Shown: piece by piece, positions 51,201 through 59,144 of the stretch
Numbering within the stretch: the first letter of the stretch is position 1
How the letters are laid out: every line of letters begins with the position of its first letter
Source of the DNA: Phlebotomus papatasi
Taxonomy: Eukaryota; Arthropoda; Insecta; Diptera; Psychodidae
DNA: 64,000 bases
Assembly (NCBI RefSeq): GCF_024763615.1
Contig: NC_077224.1
Location: forward strand, 56,120,712-56,184,711
Reading direction: 5' to 3'
Position numbers and translations under genes: made by a program
Notes under the pieces: model-generated
Database searches by the model: none
Seen by the model: only the letters and a program-made list of their open reading frames with translations
What the model was told of the DNA's origin: nothing

Positions 51201-52047
51201 TATCCATGAAGGTGCAGTTAAAGGATGATATAGCGTCGGGGTGGTTGACGGAAAGTCCCAAAGATAATTTCAAGAATAGATCTCCTAAATTCACTCGCTA
51301 ATGACAGGAATTTGGGATCGGGACATATCCAAAGTCTTCAGAATCTAAGGGGTGATCCTCACGTTTCATCCCCTTATTCCCGAAGTCCGAAATTCCGTAA
51401 GCCAAAATTCCGAATGTTCAAAATCCTGAAAGGAATGGAATTATATTCCATCAATAATAATAATTCCATATAATTCTTCTATGTTTAGAATAATTACCCA
51501 AAACATAGAAGATTTCCCTTTGCCTCCAGCAAGCGCGGGTGCAATTGTAAGAGTTAGTTATGACACTTTTAAGAATTCGGGATTTTGGCTTTCGGGTTTT
51601 TGATCGGGACCGCTTTCCGGGAAAGCCTAACTTCCTCTATGGAACGTTGTGCCACCATTATAAAGATGATTCGCGTCCCCAAATCTTCTTATACTAACTT
51701 CATTCACAGCTTCGAAAGGGGAATAGTCTTAAATTATTTACGGACGAAGTTTACTTAAGTTTTGGTAATATTTATTGGCAAATTTTTTTTTAAATCCTAG
51801 TAAAAGTGCTCAATTTTATTTGTTTTTTTACTTTTGTATAATCTACATGGAATCATAAAGAAAATTTCACAATAATTTTGCAGAACTTTCAATGGAGATT
51901 TTACTATGAGGGTGTAAAAACTCTATCAGAAATTTTCTTTGATGATAACTTGCAATGCTTATGTTTTTGTAGATTTCTTCGGAGGGAGTGTCACCCGGTG
52001 ACCCTAAAAATTCATGTCTATTGCTCCAGAAACTCCTGTCGGATTGA
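26831..52047 (+). CDS. tai: taiman, p160/SRC nuclear-receptor coactivator (13 exon blocks in window)
   Basis: This gene encodes a bHLH-PAS p160 coactivator that binds liganded nuclear receptors through LxxLL boxes and recruits histone acetyltransferases. In insects it acts in ecdysone and juvenile-hormone signalling in the nucleus. Exons: 26831-27284, 30380-32119, 32180-32320, 34635-34718, 34802-35314, 35753-35948, 36012-36485, 36822-37010, 37076-37407, 40300-40555, 40795-40905, 45137-45400, 48881-48951, 51973-52047. All junctions are GT/AG and the phases agree throughout. Counting from ATG 27045 (spliced form, 1561 aa): bHLH about 33-90, PAS-A about 136-215, PAS-B about 317-423, LxxLL boxes at 626, 659, 705 and 759, AD1-like region about 940-1010, poly-Q regions, and a last LxxLL at 1555. 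The frame is open upstream of that ATG to the splice acceptor, so the real N-terminus is longer and partly outside the recognised exons. Confidence 0.93.
28137..28265. repeat. Palindromic repeat, ends ggggtaactcat
   Basis: The left end ggggtaactcat is matched by atgagttacccc on the right. Inside are two direct copies of gattggctcgagttccc and two of atgtatgggttcccc. It is probably a small non-autonomous element. Confidence 0.6.
28501..29015. repeat. Non-autonomous element, ends ctacatggtaaaa
   Basis: Ends ctacatggtaaaa and tttttaccgtgtag are inverted repeats. The interior repeats tttgttcc/ggaacaaa motifs many times and has two copies of agctcgtccacggacacc. Confidence 0.65.
29053..29300. repeat. 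MITE, family B, about 250 bp
   Basis: It shares gacttaacgtaattataatc, tttcccacta and aagccgtatctcggcttaaa with the other family B copies. It is arranged as two inverted half-units separated by cctagacacacttacgac. Confidence 0.7.
29540..30250 (-). pseudogene. Non-LTR retrotransposon remnant (RNase H and C-terminal part)
   Basis: Two minus-strand frames form the 3' end of an ORF2-like polyprotein. The upstream frame (30154-29822) carries the RNase H motif LFWIPGHADILGNEIADRLS. The downstream frame (to 29628) carries the C-terminal zinc-knuckle-like CRWCKAAHETEEHFLGNC. A stop lies just upstream of the RNase H motif and a frame break separates the two parts. Reverse transcriptase and endonuclease domains are absent, so the copy is 5'-truncated and dead. 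RNase H plus this Cys/His tail fits Jockey- or I-group elements. Confidence 0.8.
30380..32119 (+). CDS. tai: tai exon: end of bHLH, PAS-A, PAS-B and start of receptor-interaction domain
   Basis: The exon follows acceptor ttccttgcag in phase 0, and the junction restores helix 2 as KT|FRTLLEKGSREL. A Cys-rich linker is followed by PAS-A, beginning at EISAYFEAVEHYISSAGWVL and including IIECVTENIKDLI. PAS-B runs from LTLKIEPSGKIINLDA to HGESDFIMAVHTIL. A Gly/Ser-rich linker and the conserved FFATESLIDFDIPHS follow. NR box 1, LRNLL, is at 32015-32029. The exon ends at RILK with donor g|gtgagt at 32120. If that donor is not used, the frame stays open to the next block. Confidence 0.93.
32120..32179 (+). 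other. 60-bp in-frame intron inside NR box 2 of tai
   Basis: It starts gtgagt and ends gtgtgtgcgcag, so both splice sites are good. It is exactly 60 bp, begins on a codon boundary and has no in-frame stop, so retention adds 20 residues. Removal joins RILK to GLLN and creates LKGLL, an LxxLL box where p160 proteins have box 2. Three other tai introns of 63-83 bp show that such short introns are normal in this gene. Confidence 0.8.
32180..32320 (+). CDS. tai: tai exon: second half of NR box 2 to first half of NR box 3
   Basis: It encodes GLLNAEEEKDAANPAYAKMN onward and ends MLLQ at donor gtaagg (32321). Box 3 is also split by a junction: MLLQ|LLND gives LLQLL with an acidic tail, as in box 3 of vertebrate SRC proteins. 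Confidence 0.9.
32664..33966 (-). mobile_element. Complete Tc1/mariner element of the DD37E type, 1303 bp
   Basis: Terminal inverted repeats aagcgtgtcccgaatttaaa (left) and the complement of aattcgggacacgctt (right) match apart from small changes. TA flanks both sides at 32662-32663 and 33967-33968. The element encodes one transposase on the minus strand. The very similar ends and almost intact gene suggest a fairly recent insertion in this tai intron. Confidence 0.93.
32796..33799 (-). pseudogene. Mariner transposase with one frameshift
   Basis: The start codon at 33799 opens a paired helix-turn-helix region (ASYSEIGSITGKCPSTVRRV, then LSVRDVGKKLGISKSLVQRI). The catalytic motifs ILMDDETVV, LFWPDLASCHYA and PEVRPIEN follow. 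The second D and the E are separated by 37 residues, hence DD37E. Immediately after the E, at about 32966-32971, a one-base deletion shifts the frame and gives a stop at 32954. The normal C-terminal part continues in another frame to about 32796, so the total length is that of an ordinary transposase of about 334 residues. This copy cannot make a full enzyme but could be mobilised by a related active one. Confidence 0.88.
34080..34258 (-). mobile_element. tRNA-derived SINE, family 2 (copy 2)
   Basis: On the minus strand an A-box region cagtggcgcaataggcaag precedes the B box gagttcgaatcccgcccggt. The body gatctgaatgtctag and tail gtgatataacgtaat are shared with the copy at 46190-46362. Confidence 0.75.
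34635..34718 (+). CDS. tai: tai exon: completes NR box 3, acidic segment
   Basis: This exon has 28 codons in phase 0: LLNDKSDDDDPESRG onward to SELLRQLQK. The first two Leu complete LLQLL. The acidic run after the box resembles that after box 3 in vertebrate SRC proteins. Donor gtaagt at 34719. Confidence 0.9.
34802..35314 (+). CDS. tai: tai exon: fourth LxxLL box and Asn/Gln-rich linker
   Basis: An 83-bp intron with an in-frame stop separates it from the previous exon. It has 171 codons in phase 0. NEELIQLLRFQGNDFG contains LIQLL at 34871-34885. A basic KRSDEKPSLLREKNKMLASL segment follows, then a long Asn/Gln/Pro-rich low-complexity region. Donor gtgaga at 35315. Confidence 0.92.
35315..35752 (+). 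other. tai intron, 438 bp
   Basis: The donor gtgaga and acceptor tggcgttgtag bound an AT-rich intron with no recognised repeat. Confidence 0.85.
35753..35948 (+). CDS. tai: tai exon: first part of AD1-like region
   Basis: It begins in phase 0 at VMQPPVSHPQDFQVESG and ends in phase 1. EWDPELSEILNEVIDIVPD and DLNNILG form predicted amphipathic helices. Their position, just after the LxxLL cluster, matches the CBP/p300-binding AD1 region of p160 proteins. The AD1 assignment is by position and helix character. Confidence 0.88.
36012..36485 (+). CDS. tai: tai exon: AD1-like helix and poly-Q
   Basis: It is separated from the previous exon by a 63-bp intron with an in-frame stop. LNEKLMINAIQKSLMQFE is a strong amphipathic helix. 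A Pro/Ser region and CAG/CAA-coded Gln tracts follow, then MVVPVNATAGADQL. It ends in phase 1 before gtaagt. Confidence 0.9.
36486..36821 (+). other. tai intron, 336 bp
   Basis: Donor gtaagt and acceptor ggttgattgtag. Nothing else is recognised. Confidence 0.85.
36822..37010 (+). CDS. tai: tai exon: conserved SLLNNTVAPNVSLQRS segment
   Basis: The phase 1 join makes a Cys codon, giving LCLNPGMTNIESLLNNTVAP, then NVSLQRSTSVVSDAQLSPGF. It ends in phase 1 at a 65-bp intron with an in-frame stop. Confidence 0.9.
37076..37407 (+). CDS. tai: tai exon: Gln-rich activation region
   Basis: Acceptor gttattgcag. The reading frame gives GYQQASFSTNNGQRLSPLQQ, then long Gln tracts coded by mixed CAG and CAA. 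It ends LNAQLT in phase 0 at gtaagt (37408). Confidence 0.9.
37408..40299 (+). other. tai intron, 2892 bp
   Basis: Donor gtaagt and acceptor ttaccgtgcag. It contains a foldback-like element with arrayed ends at 38496-39475. The rest is AT-rich. Confidence 0.8.
38496..39475. mobile_element. Foldback-like element with arrays of gaaagccaaaatcc-type repeats
   Basis: The left end (about 38500-38600) is a degenerate tandem array of 12-14 bp units such as cgaaagccaaaattc. The right end (39350-39470) is an array of the reverse complement, such as ttcagaatttcggctttcgg. The centre is GC-richer and has a + frame at 38897-39244 with no recognised domain. An inverted, internally deleted relative lies at 51340-51612, sharing the central cgcttgctggaggtaaa. 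Confidence 0.6.
40300..40555 (+). CDS. tai: tai exon: Pro/Gly/Gln-rich segment
   Basis: In phase 0 it reads NVVGYNSRQFQAQRQRSLNS, with repeated SPGTPVSRQNSFPGP-type motifs, and ends HLP plus one base before gtgagt. The motif style, short basic-Ser-Pro segments within Gln-rich sequence, fits p160 C-terminal regions. Confidence 0.88.
40795..40905 (+). CDS. tai: tai exon: short Gly-rich segment
   Basis: The phase 1 join gives GSPRSFGAPDATGYGMIYNN and ends GRPQS plus one base at gtaagg. Acceptor catctccttcag. Confidence 0.87.
42455..43106. repeat. Foldback MITE, about 650 bp
   Basis: The left arm from cacactgaaaaaaatatttcg and the right arm ending acgaaatattttttttctgt are long inverted repeats (well over 100 bp). 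Both have many ttcgtaaa/tttacgaa units. Only a short unique centre remains. Confidence 0.7.
43101..43890. repeat. Tandem cluster of family A MITEs
   Basis: Copies follow one another at about 43101-43241, 43242-43387, 43390-43467 (partial), 43465-43612 and 43614-43890. Each has the acaataacttttgtt end and a central gactagatctagat-type palindrome. The last is interrupted by another MITE. Confidence 0.75.
43690..43815. repeat. Small MITE nested in family A copy
   Basis: Left end gatgtgcaagaaccgcttga and right end acggttcttgcacacttc are inverted repeats. They split a family A element whose two halves are recognisable on either side. Confidence 0.65.
43957..44171. repeat. Palindromic element, ends aacaaaaagttttgc
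   Basis: The left aacaaaaagttttgc and right gacaaactttttttttgtta are inverted. Repeated tgacaaaattttt and aacttttaacaaaat units fill the interior. Confidence 0.5.
44578..44791. repeat. MITE, family B
   Basis: The motifs ggctcaacgtaattataatt, cagtttcccactaattaagc and ttaagctgtctctcggctta match the other B copies. It ends with cgtaagtgtgcctaggg, the inverted terminal motif. Confidence 0.75.
45137..45400 (+). CDS. tai: tai exon: EFLRAHVQNRQTGQ segment and Gly/Gln region
   Basis: Acceptor gtgctttcag. The phase 1 join gives GANNNGAREFLRAHVQNRQT, a predicted short helix. A Gly/Gln-rich stretch and TLGFNFDMSQS follow. It ends in phase 1 at gtgagc. Confidence 0.88.
46190..46362 (+). mobile_element. 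tRNA-derived SINE, family 2 (copy 3)
   Basis: The A-box region cagtggcgcaaaaggcaag and B box aagttcgagtcccgcccggt are on the + strand. They are followed by the body aagatctgaatgtcta and the tail cgtgatataatgcaccg shared with copy 2. Confidence 0.75.
47385..47536. repeat. MITE, family C, third copy (shorter)
   Basis: It runs from gggcttcagacgtaaag to ccaatctgaaacccgtg. The family B foldback abuts it directly, as also occurs at 59.8-60.2 kb. Confidence 0.65.
47539..48050. repeat. Foldback element with about 170-bp inverted arms and family B ends
   Basis: The left arm carries cctggacacactaacgacta, agtcagttcctgacacacta and ttctactgaaatgcactagt. The right arm has the reverse complements in mirror order (gtgcatttcagtagaaatat, gtgtcaggaactgacttggc, cgtaagtgtgtctaggg). 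The termini match family B MITEs, suggesting shared transposition machinery. Confidence 0.8.
48881..48951 (+). CDS. tai: tai exon: SNWSTDDQVSSGLR segment
   Basis: The phase 1 join gives GAAHVEDKLSSNWSTDDQVS, then SGLR, ending in phase 0 at gtaagg (48952). The acceptor region tgcaggtgcag has two AGs 6 bp apart, so a form lacking two residues is possible. Confidence 0.85.
49793..49941. repeat. MITE, family A, single copy
   Basis: It starts gtccaacgcacaataac and ends gttattgtgcactgagcat. The interior has tgagtgaaatctaaattt and the family's central symmetry. Confidence 0.8.
50440..50960. other. Unidentified GC-richer, possibly decayed transposon coding sequence
   Basis: This segment is less AT-rich than its surroundings and has overlapping open frames on both strands. 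On the + strand near 50880-50945, SVDELKTALRRKWQDIWKT resembles the C-terminal end of Tc1-type transposases, but no catalytic motif could be placed. The family is not recognised. Confidence 0.3.
51340..51612. mobile_element. Internally deleted relative of the 38.5-39.5 kb foldback-like element (inverted)
   Basis: It begins with an array of ccgaaattcc/gccaaaattcc units and ends with gggattttggctttcggg followed by gatcgggaccg. Between them, cctccagcaagcg and tatgacacttttaa are reverse complements of 39237-39290. Confidence 0.6.
51616..51665 (+). repeat. SINE family 1, 3' end fragment
   Basis: The segment ccgggaaagcctaacttcct, then ggaacgttgtgccaccatta, matches the 3' end of the SINE at 26242-26509. 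Head and body are missing. Confidence 0.6.
51973..52047 (+). CDS. tai: tai last coding exon with terminal LxxLL box
   Basis: Acceptor tatgtttttgtag, phase 0. It encodes 24 residues, ISSEGVSPGDPKNSC, then LLLQKLLSD, and stops at tga 52045-52047. LQKLL five residues from the end parallels the C-terminal LLQQLL box of SRC-1. An alternative acceptor at 51884 (ttttgcag) would read a different open frame to 52186. Confidence 0.85.
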   Translation: MSSEGVSPGDPKNSCLLLQKLLSD

Positions 52048-55000
52048 ATTTTGGCCTGGTGATGGACAAGAGGACAAAGAACGAATTTTTTTCTCTATCG
52101 GGAATGTGACCAGAAAAGAAAAGTGCCGTGGAAAAGTTGTAAGTAAAAACATTGAATGCTACAAAGAGTATAAATTTGTAAATTGAAATTATAAAAAAAA
52201 AATAGTGAGAAAGAGGAACAGAAAAAAAACATAAAGAATTGTGATGTTTAAACTATTGGTGAAGATTGTGGAGAAGGGTGAAAAAGAAACAATGTTGAAA
52301 GTAAAAAAAAAATGAAAACAGAAGATATTTTCAGGAGATGTAAATATATTTTAAAATTTTTTAAATTGTTGACTCTACTAAAAAAAATTGATTAAAAAAA
52401 TACAAAAAGAAAGTATATATTCTATATTAAAAAAAAGAAACAGAAAACAAATGAAATGGAAATGGAAAAAGAGGGATAAGAGAGTGACAAAAAAACATGG
52501 GTTTTTACAAGTTGGTGGGTAAGGTAGAGTGACAGGAAGATACCTAAAGAAAAGATGAATTAAATACCTCTATTTTAGTTCAAAAGAAAAATTCACATGA
52601 AAGGAATGTTGAGATGATGGTTTTTCTTTTTTTTTTAACAAGAAATTCACAATAAACAGACTCAATGATTAATATTAAAAGTGAAAGAAAGTGAAGTGAA
52701 TGGTGGAAGTGTTTAAGAAAAAAATGAAAAGATACAATATTGACTTAAAAAGAAAAGAAATTGAATATTTTTCTGATACCGCAAAACAACAAATAAGTTA
52801 ATTTTAGGGTACTAAATATAAAAAAAATGAGGATGTATCTTTATAAACAAAATGATTAAAGAATGTGAAGTGAAAAGTAAAAAAGTAACATAGTGAATAT
52901 ATAACTTTTTTAATTGCAAAAGTAAAAGAAAAATAGAAAGAAAACAGTGAGTTAAAAAAAGTGAAAAGATGTGTAAATAGTGAAAAAAGTGGTAAAAGAA
53001 AATAATATATAATTATTTGTGATATTTGTGATTTACTATTAATTTACGAGAGTAAAGTAATTGAAAGATAAAAAATAAAAGATAGAAAAAAAAAAGATTT
53101 TAAAAAATCCACAAAAAAAATTATTGAAACATTTTTAATATAATTTGTTACAAGGAAGTATAAGTGAAAGATAGAGTTAAAAAATACATTAATAATGTGA
53201 GAATAAAAATATGTTAATGACTTAAAAAAAAATGAGGAAGAGAGAGAGAAAAATTAAAAAAATAATTATTGAAACCTTAGTTTACCACATCTCCAAATCA
53301 CTTTTTTTTATTAAAAAAAAAACAAATCTTTTTCTTTTTTGTTTACTAAAAGAATGAGCAAATAGAGCGCGAACACGATACAGTTGTGTACAAAAAAAAC
53401 TAAAAAAAAACACTGATTTAAAGAAAGGAAAGATATATTTAAGAAACAAAACAAAAAATTACTATATATTGCTATTATTGTAATATTTAGAAATATGAGG
53501 AAGGAAAAAAAACGAAAAAATAAAATCACAATAATTTTAAAATTTCACAAATCACACACTAAAAAAAATGAAAACTAAATTTTTGACAAAAAAAAATCAT
53601 TCTACATTTCTAACACTCAACTGTCAAATATCTCTTTGTACATAATAAAACGTAAAAAGTTGTTTTTTTATTTTTGTTTTTGTTAGATTTCAAAAAGAAC
53701 AAAAAATGCGAGAGGGAATAAAACAATCACAAAAACTGTAAACTAGCAAAAAAAAAATCTTCATTAATTTTCTATTGAAATAAAGCAAGAAAAAATCTAT
53801 TGATATGGAAAATTAAATTAGCAAAAACGGTTTCGCAATTGAATTTTTTTTCTTAAAAAGAGAAAAAAAAGTGGATAAAACAATGACAAAAAAATCACGA
53901 GATACTTTCTATTGCTACAATTTTAGAGGAAGTAAAAGAAAAACGGTGAGATTTAGAAATGGAGGGAGCCCATAAAATAACATTTAAAATATAGAGGACA
54001 AAAAAACTCACTTCAAATATTTTTAGCGTATTAGATGATGTAATAGAAATATTTAAAACAAATAAAAAAAAACACGTGGAAATTAAAGAGGTAGAAAAAA
54101 AATGGAAAAGACTGTCTGTGCCCGATAAAAGTTTTAAAACAAAAACAAAATCTTTAATCAATATCTCCCTCTTTGAGAGAAAATGAAAACACAAGCTATG
54201 CATTACAAAAAAAAATCGTAAGAAAAAAACGTTGTTACATTCTTTGTTGTCAATTTCAGTGCACTGAAAACAAATAATTATCTCATTGACAAAACATTTT
54301 GTAGAGAACGAGAAACATGTGTACACATAACAATTTCTTACCCATCTCTCCCCTAAAATTTTCATTATGAACATTTTCACCGAATTCCGTATACGAGATA
54401 AAATATTTTATTTACCTTTCTCTGTTAATTTATTTTCCTTATACAGATTTTCCGAGAAAAAAACAAATATTAAAAAAAATCACTAGAAAGAGAAAAAAAA
54501 TTTTTATAAAACCTGTTTTTTTATTCAAAATAGATTATTTGGTTTTGGAAAAAAAGAAATAAGTGAATAAAAAAAATGAGATGATTGAGAGATTTGAACT
54601 CAAGATGAAAAAAAAACAGAAGCATGTTGGAAAATCTTCTCTGTCTCTTTCTGTGGATGAATGTTGTTATGTGTGACAAAAAAACAATTTACTATATTTA
54701 AAAAGAAAAGATGGAATTAGCATTTAATTGGGTTTTAAACTAAATTTATCAAGAAACTATATTTGTAATTGTTAGAAAAGTACCTTTCTTAGAAGAAAAC
54801 CCACTGTGTCTAATGTTATTTTCTCTAAAACTATTCTTTCCTTTTTATAGTTTCTCCTCCAATACTTAAAGAAAAACAGATGCACTACGCACAGAGGTTT
54901 TTTTTCTGTGCAAAAAAAATTGTTATCTCACTCACTCACTATAGGTGTGAGAGAGATGGCAATAGCAAAATTTACATAATTCTGATACAAGAAAAAGTTA

Positions 55001-55085
55001 TTCGTAAAAGTTTGTCTAGAGGTTTGTATCAACTGTGTCAAAACTACCGAAAGAGAAATTGCATTTGTTTCCTAACTCCTGATTC

Positions 55086-55287
55086 ATAGAGTATAAGCTC
55101 TAGGATTCAAGTGTCTCGGGTTCGAATTCTCTTTAGGTCACCAGGAATTTTTCTGGCGTTAAAGGTGTTCAAATTGCATCCAGTGATCTTCATTGCACTT
55201 GATTCCATTCGGTATGGGACTGACAATTCCATCCATGTATAAGAAAAAATAATAATAAATGTCATGAAAATCAGGCTTAACCTAAGG
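55086..55287 (+). mobile_element. tRNA-derived SINE, family 1 (copy 2)
   Basis: The B box ggttcgaattctc and the body ggtcaccaggaatttttctg and gatcttcattgcacttgatt match 26242-26509. The A box is eroded. The copy runs directly into a family B MITE. Confidence 0.75.
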
Positions 55288-55421
55288 GCTTTGACAGACC
55301 TGAAGATTAGCTGAGAGATGACTTAGCGTAATTACATATATTAGAAATAATGGTTAAATTACATTTTCATGATTTTCCATTAAATCGTCTCTCGGCTTAA
55401 GTCGTAAGTGTGTCTAGGGCA
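55287..55421. repeat. MITE, family B, short copy
   Basis: It has gagatgacttagcgtaatta and ends tctctcggcttaagtcgtaa followed by gtgtgtctagggcat. Confidence 0.7.
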
Positions 55422-55520
55422 TAATTTAGCCTCCTTCGTTCGCAGATTAGTTGATTCTTACTTGACTTTTGGTCTTTAATTCTTCAAGATATTTAAAGAT
55501 GGATGTCCTATTCATAACAC

Positions 55521-56035
55521 TGAGAAAATAAGAGGGTACGATTAACTTTTTTCCTCATAACTTTAACACTTTTTAGGTGAAAAAATATATCAACATTTTT
55601 TAATGTTAATTTTATACCTTTTTAATGGTAAAATTATCATGCAAAGGGTAACTTCGACCCCCAATACACCTTAAAAGCATAATATTTACACCGATTTTGG
55701 ATCAATACTGCAACACTGGGAGAAATCCGAAAAAGTTAAAATAACATTCTGAAAATGTTAGTTTTACCCTGCATTATTGATACTAAATCGGTGTTAATAT
55801 TACCCTTTTTAGGTGTATTTGGGGTTAAAGTTACCCCTTTTCATGTTACTTTTACCCTTAAAAAGGTGTAAAATTAACATTAAAAAAATGTTGATATATT
55901 TTTACACCTAAAAAGTGTTAAAGTTATGAGGAAAAAAAGTTAATCGAACCCTCTTTTTTTCTCAGTGAAGGTAAAATAAACATTTCCGGAATGTTATTTT
56001 AACTTTTACGTATTTCTCTCAATGAAGGTTTACAA
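55521..56035. repeat. Head-to-head duplicate of the 3.2 kb MITE family
   Basis: It starts cactgagaaaataagaggg. The unit cctcataactttaacacttt recurs inverted as aaagtgttaaagttatgagg before ttctcagtgaagg. A further partial end, tatttctctcaatgaagg, follows. The arms of about 220 bp are inverted repeats of each other. Confidence 0.7.
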
Positions 56036-56360
56036 AGCATTTTTAACAATTTTTTAGTCTTTCCGTAACATATTATCAGACCAAAAACTCGTTCGAAAAC
56101 TGCTTTCGTTCACTTGTCTAACCTGAGATGCCACAGAGCTCACAGAGTCTTCATCACAGAGTCACAGAGTCCTTGCCAGGTTCTTTCTAATTGTTTTCAC
56201 ATTAGGGTTCTTTATCTTTATGTCTCCATTTGTGGATAGATATTGTAGAGAAGATTGGTACCGTTCATCTGTCTATGTCGTACCTACTATTTTCTATTAC
56301 AGGATATCAGTTTTGCCTATTTCTTGGGGGTAAGTCGTCTAGAATCTGCAGGTTACTGGT

Positions 56361-57043
56361 ACAGATACTCTGAAAAAAATATCTCGTAAACAATCTCATA
56401 AAAAATTGTAAAATAAGTCGATTTATATGGAAAAGTAACAAGATGTTTGGCTAACCCTGTCGCCATAAGGATTCTTGTAAAATCTTTTCATTTTCAACAA
56501 TATCTTGTTAAAACCGAATCCACCAAAATCAATTAACAAAATTTTTTGTAAAAGTTTTCTTAAAATCTCGTTTTCATGGGAATTTCTCAATAGATGTCGT
56601 TGCAAAATATTATATATAGTTTTCTTTTTCATTTTTATCTCTTTCTCTTAAAATGGTCTTGGTATATTTTCTGTCAAATTGTTCATCAATTTAGTGGAAC
56701 TAATAACCACGATTTTCATACTTTATGTTATATATAGAAATTATACACTGGTATGCTGTCTGCAGAAAATGGTTAAATAGGACTTTAGAGACCATTTCCG
56801 ACTACAAAATCGTCTTTTTTGGTGAATAAAAAAAAAGAATACTGACAAAACTTTTACAAGATTTTGTATATTATTGGTAAAAAATGTAGAGTATTCGGTA
56901 TCAACAAGATATCTTGTTGAAAATGAAAAGATTTTACAAAAATCCCTATGGCGACAGGGGTAACCAAACATCTCGTTACTTTTCTATAGGGGGCAACGAG
57001 ATTTTACAAAACTTTTACGAGCGATTTTTATCAGAGTATCTGT
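56361..57043. repeat. Foldback MITE, about 680 bp
   Basis: The ends acagatactctgaaaaaaat and tttatcagagtatctgt are inverted. Long arms share aagattttacaa, ccctatggcgacaggg and aacaagatatcttgtt motifs in mirror order. Confidence 0.75.
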
Positions 57044-57334
57044 CTTGGTTGTCACTCTTTACGGAACCTTCTTTTATTGAGAAATTCTATGATTCGAAAC
57101 TTATTGAGAAGTCAAGAATTCTCTCAAAAACATCAAGTGTTTCACAAATTAAGGTTATGTGAAATATTTACGTGCGCCATCTTTAGATCAATTTTACAAG
57201 CATATTGACACATCTTTCCGAAATAAGAATGACAGGAAAGCAAATTTCAAGAGTTTTGTTTGTTCCTGTTAATTTCAAAAGTCCAAAAAAGTTGGTCCCT
57301 GTAAATTCTAATGAGCGATTTTTGATTATTAATT

Positions 57335-57670
57335 GACTCTCGCTAATTCGGCTCTTTTAAGATCGGGCTAGTTTTTAATTCGAGCGGCAGTTAAATTCGA
57401 AAATAGTTTGTTGACATTTTTCGAGAACGATTATGATTATCGAATGAAGCAAATATGCTCAAATTTGCCATGCTTTGTCTGAGTTTTGATGTGATTTTGC
57501 ATTATTAAGTGGTTTTCATGCAATTTATAATAGTAATGAGCATGTAAACTCAATATGAGTCTGCAAATGAACAAAAAATCGTTACATTTCAAAAAACTTG
57601 AGGCCCAATTTCTCTCTAATTCGGTTGACATTTCGCTCCCAAATGCCCAAATTTGAGAGGTCTACTGTAT
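57335..57670. repeat. Possible pogo/Tigger-type remnant
   Basis: The right end gagaggtctactgta and the left tgactctcgctaattcgg, with an inverted ctctaattcgg, resemble the cagtagac-type ends of pogo-like elements. A weak call. Confidence 0.3.
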
Positions 57671-59138
57671 TAAGTTTAATTAATTATTAATTAATTAAAA
57701 TTTATTAATTTCTTTATATACTTGACAAACTCACTTTCAAAATCTTCCCAATGTACCTTCATTTTTGTGGTTTTGAGATCAACGAACTTTTTACAAACTT
57801 TTACGAATAATTAATTTGTGAAAAGAAAACAGAACAGGAAATCTCCGTGCGTAATGTTAACACGACAGATGTAATCCATTAGGTAAAAAAATCCAACAGA
57901 GAAAAATAGCAACATAAACACGTAGAAAAAAAGAAACAAAAGAATATATAAAACTAAAAATACATAGTACATAATTCAAGTGCATTACAGGTTTATTGAG
58001 TGAAAACTAAAAAAAAAGAAAACATAAAGAAATAAAAATGCGAAATACGAAGAAAATAAATCGTGACATAGTCAAAAGCAAAAGCAAAAAAACACAAGTA
58101 ATAATTGGAAAGAGAAAAAAAATAGCAGGCATAGTGAGAAGTGTTAATAAAAAAGATAACATGAACAAATGAAAATATAAAAAAAAATATTTCTATATAT
58201 ACAACAAAAAAAAAAACGAGAGAAAACCACAAAAAATAAATTATTATTGTGCGCATGAAATCACAAAAGAAAATTATTCTTACAGCAGAGAAAAAATTTA
58301 AAAAAAAACATTAAAATAGTAAATATTTCACTGCAACACTATGTAAAAAAAAGAACTCTAATACCAATATAAGATAAAGAAGAAATTCTATATTTTCATT
58401 CAGAGACGAACTTTTTTGCAGGCGACAAAAGGTTTAACGTAAATAAAATAGTTAATAGAAAAAGAGGTAACATTTTCTAAAAAAAAATAACAAAAAATAC
58501 AAAAGCCACTCTTTGATGATAAAAAAAAAATTTAATAAGAATTCACTGCCGCAAATTCTACATAGAATTCATCCAAAATTCTTCCGTATTTTTCGCTTTT
58601 ATTTCTCAATTATCTTTTCCAATCTTATTGATTATTTTTTTTTATTGATTTTTTATACTGCTTAATGTCACATGTTTAATCCACCGGAACAAAAAAAAAG
58701 AAAAATGCGATTTTTTGAAAAATGATATTCCTTTCCCTTTCAATTTTTTGATTTGTTTGATTTACTAAAATTAAAAACAAAATCTAATTTCCTTTTTATT
58801 TTTGCTGTTTTATGATTTATAATGAAGAAAAAAAAAGAAGCCGCCAATATAAAGTAGAGCGCGCGATGCGTAGGAAGAGAACAAGTGGAAGAAAGAAAAA
58901 CCAAATCAGTAAAATATTTTCATATAAAGAAATAGGTACTATATAATTTAATTTAAAAAAAAGGAAAAAGATGAAAAAAACGCGATATAAAAAAATATTA
59001 TCGTCAACATACAAACCTCATTCACAGTAATTTTTTTCTTATATTGTAAAAGAAATGAAAGATTAAGAAAAAGGGAATTATAGAGAGAGAAAAAGTAATT
59101 TGTTTAAATATTGTGTATATATTAAAAATATATTGAAA

Positions 59139-59144
59139 AATAAA
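59139..59144 (+). terminator. Candidate distal polyadenylation signal of tai
   Basis: AATAAA in an A-rich tract. T-rich and GT-containing sequence (tggtggttttaat) follows within 30 bp, as expected downstream of a cleavage site. Confidence 0.4.

Larger units (their letters stand above)
48952..51972 (+). other. tai intron, 3021 bp
   Basis: It contains a family A MITE (49793-49941), a degenerate transposon-like segment (about 50440-50960), a foldback relative (51340-51612) and a SINE fragment (51616-51665). Acceptor tatgtttttgtag. Confidence 0.8.

Noticed and set aside
53895..54380. 161-codon open minus frame rich in Phe/Ser/Leu
   Set aside because: It is the complement of the A-rich probable 3' UTR, where A-runs give Phe codons on the other strand.
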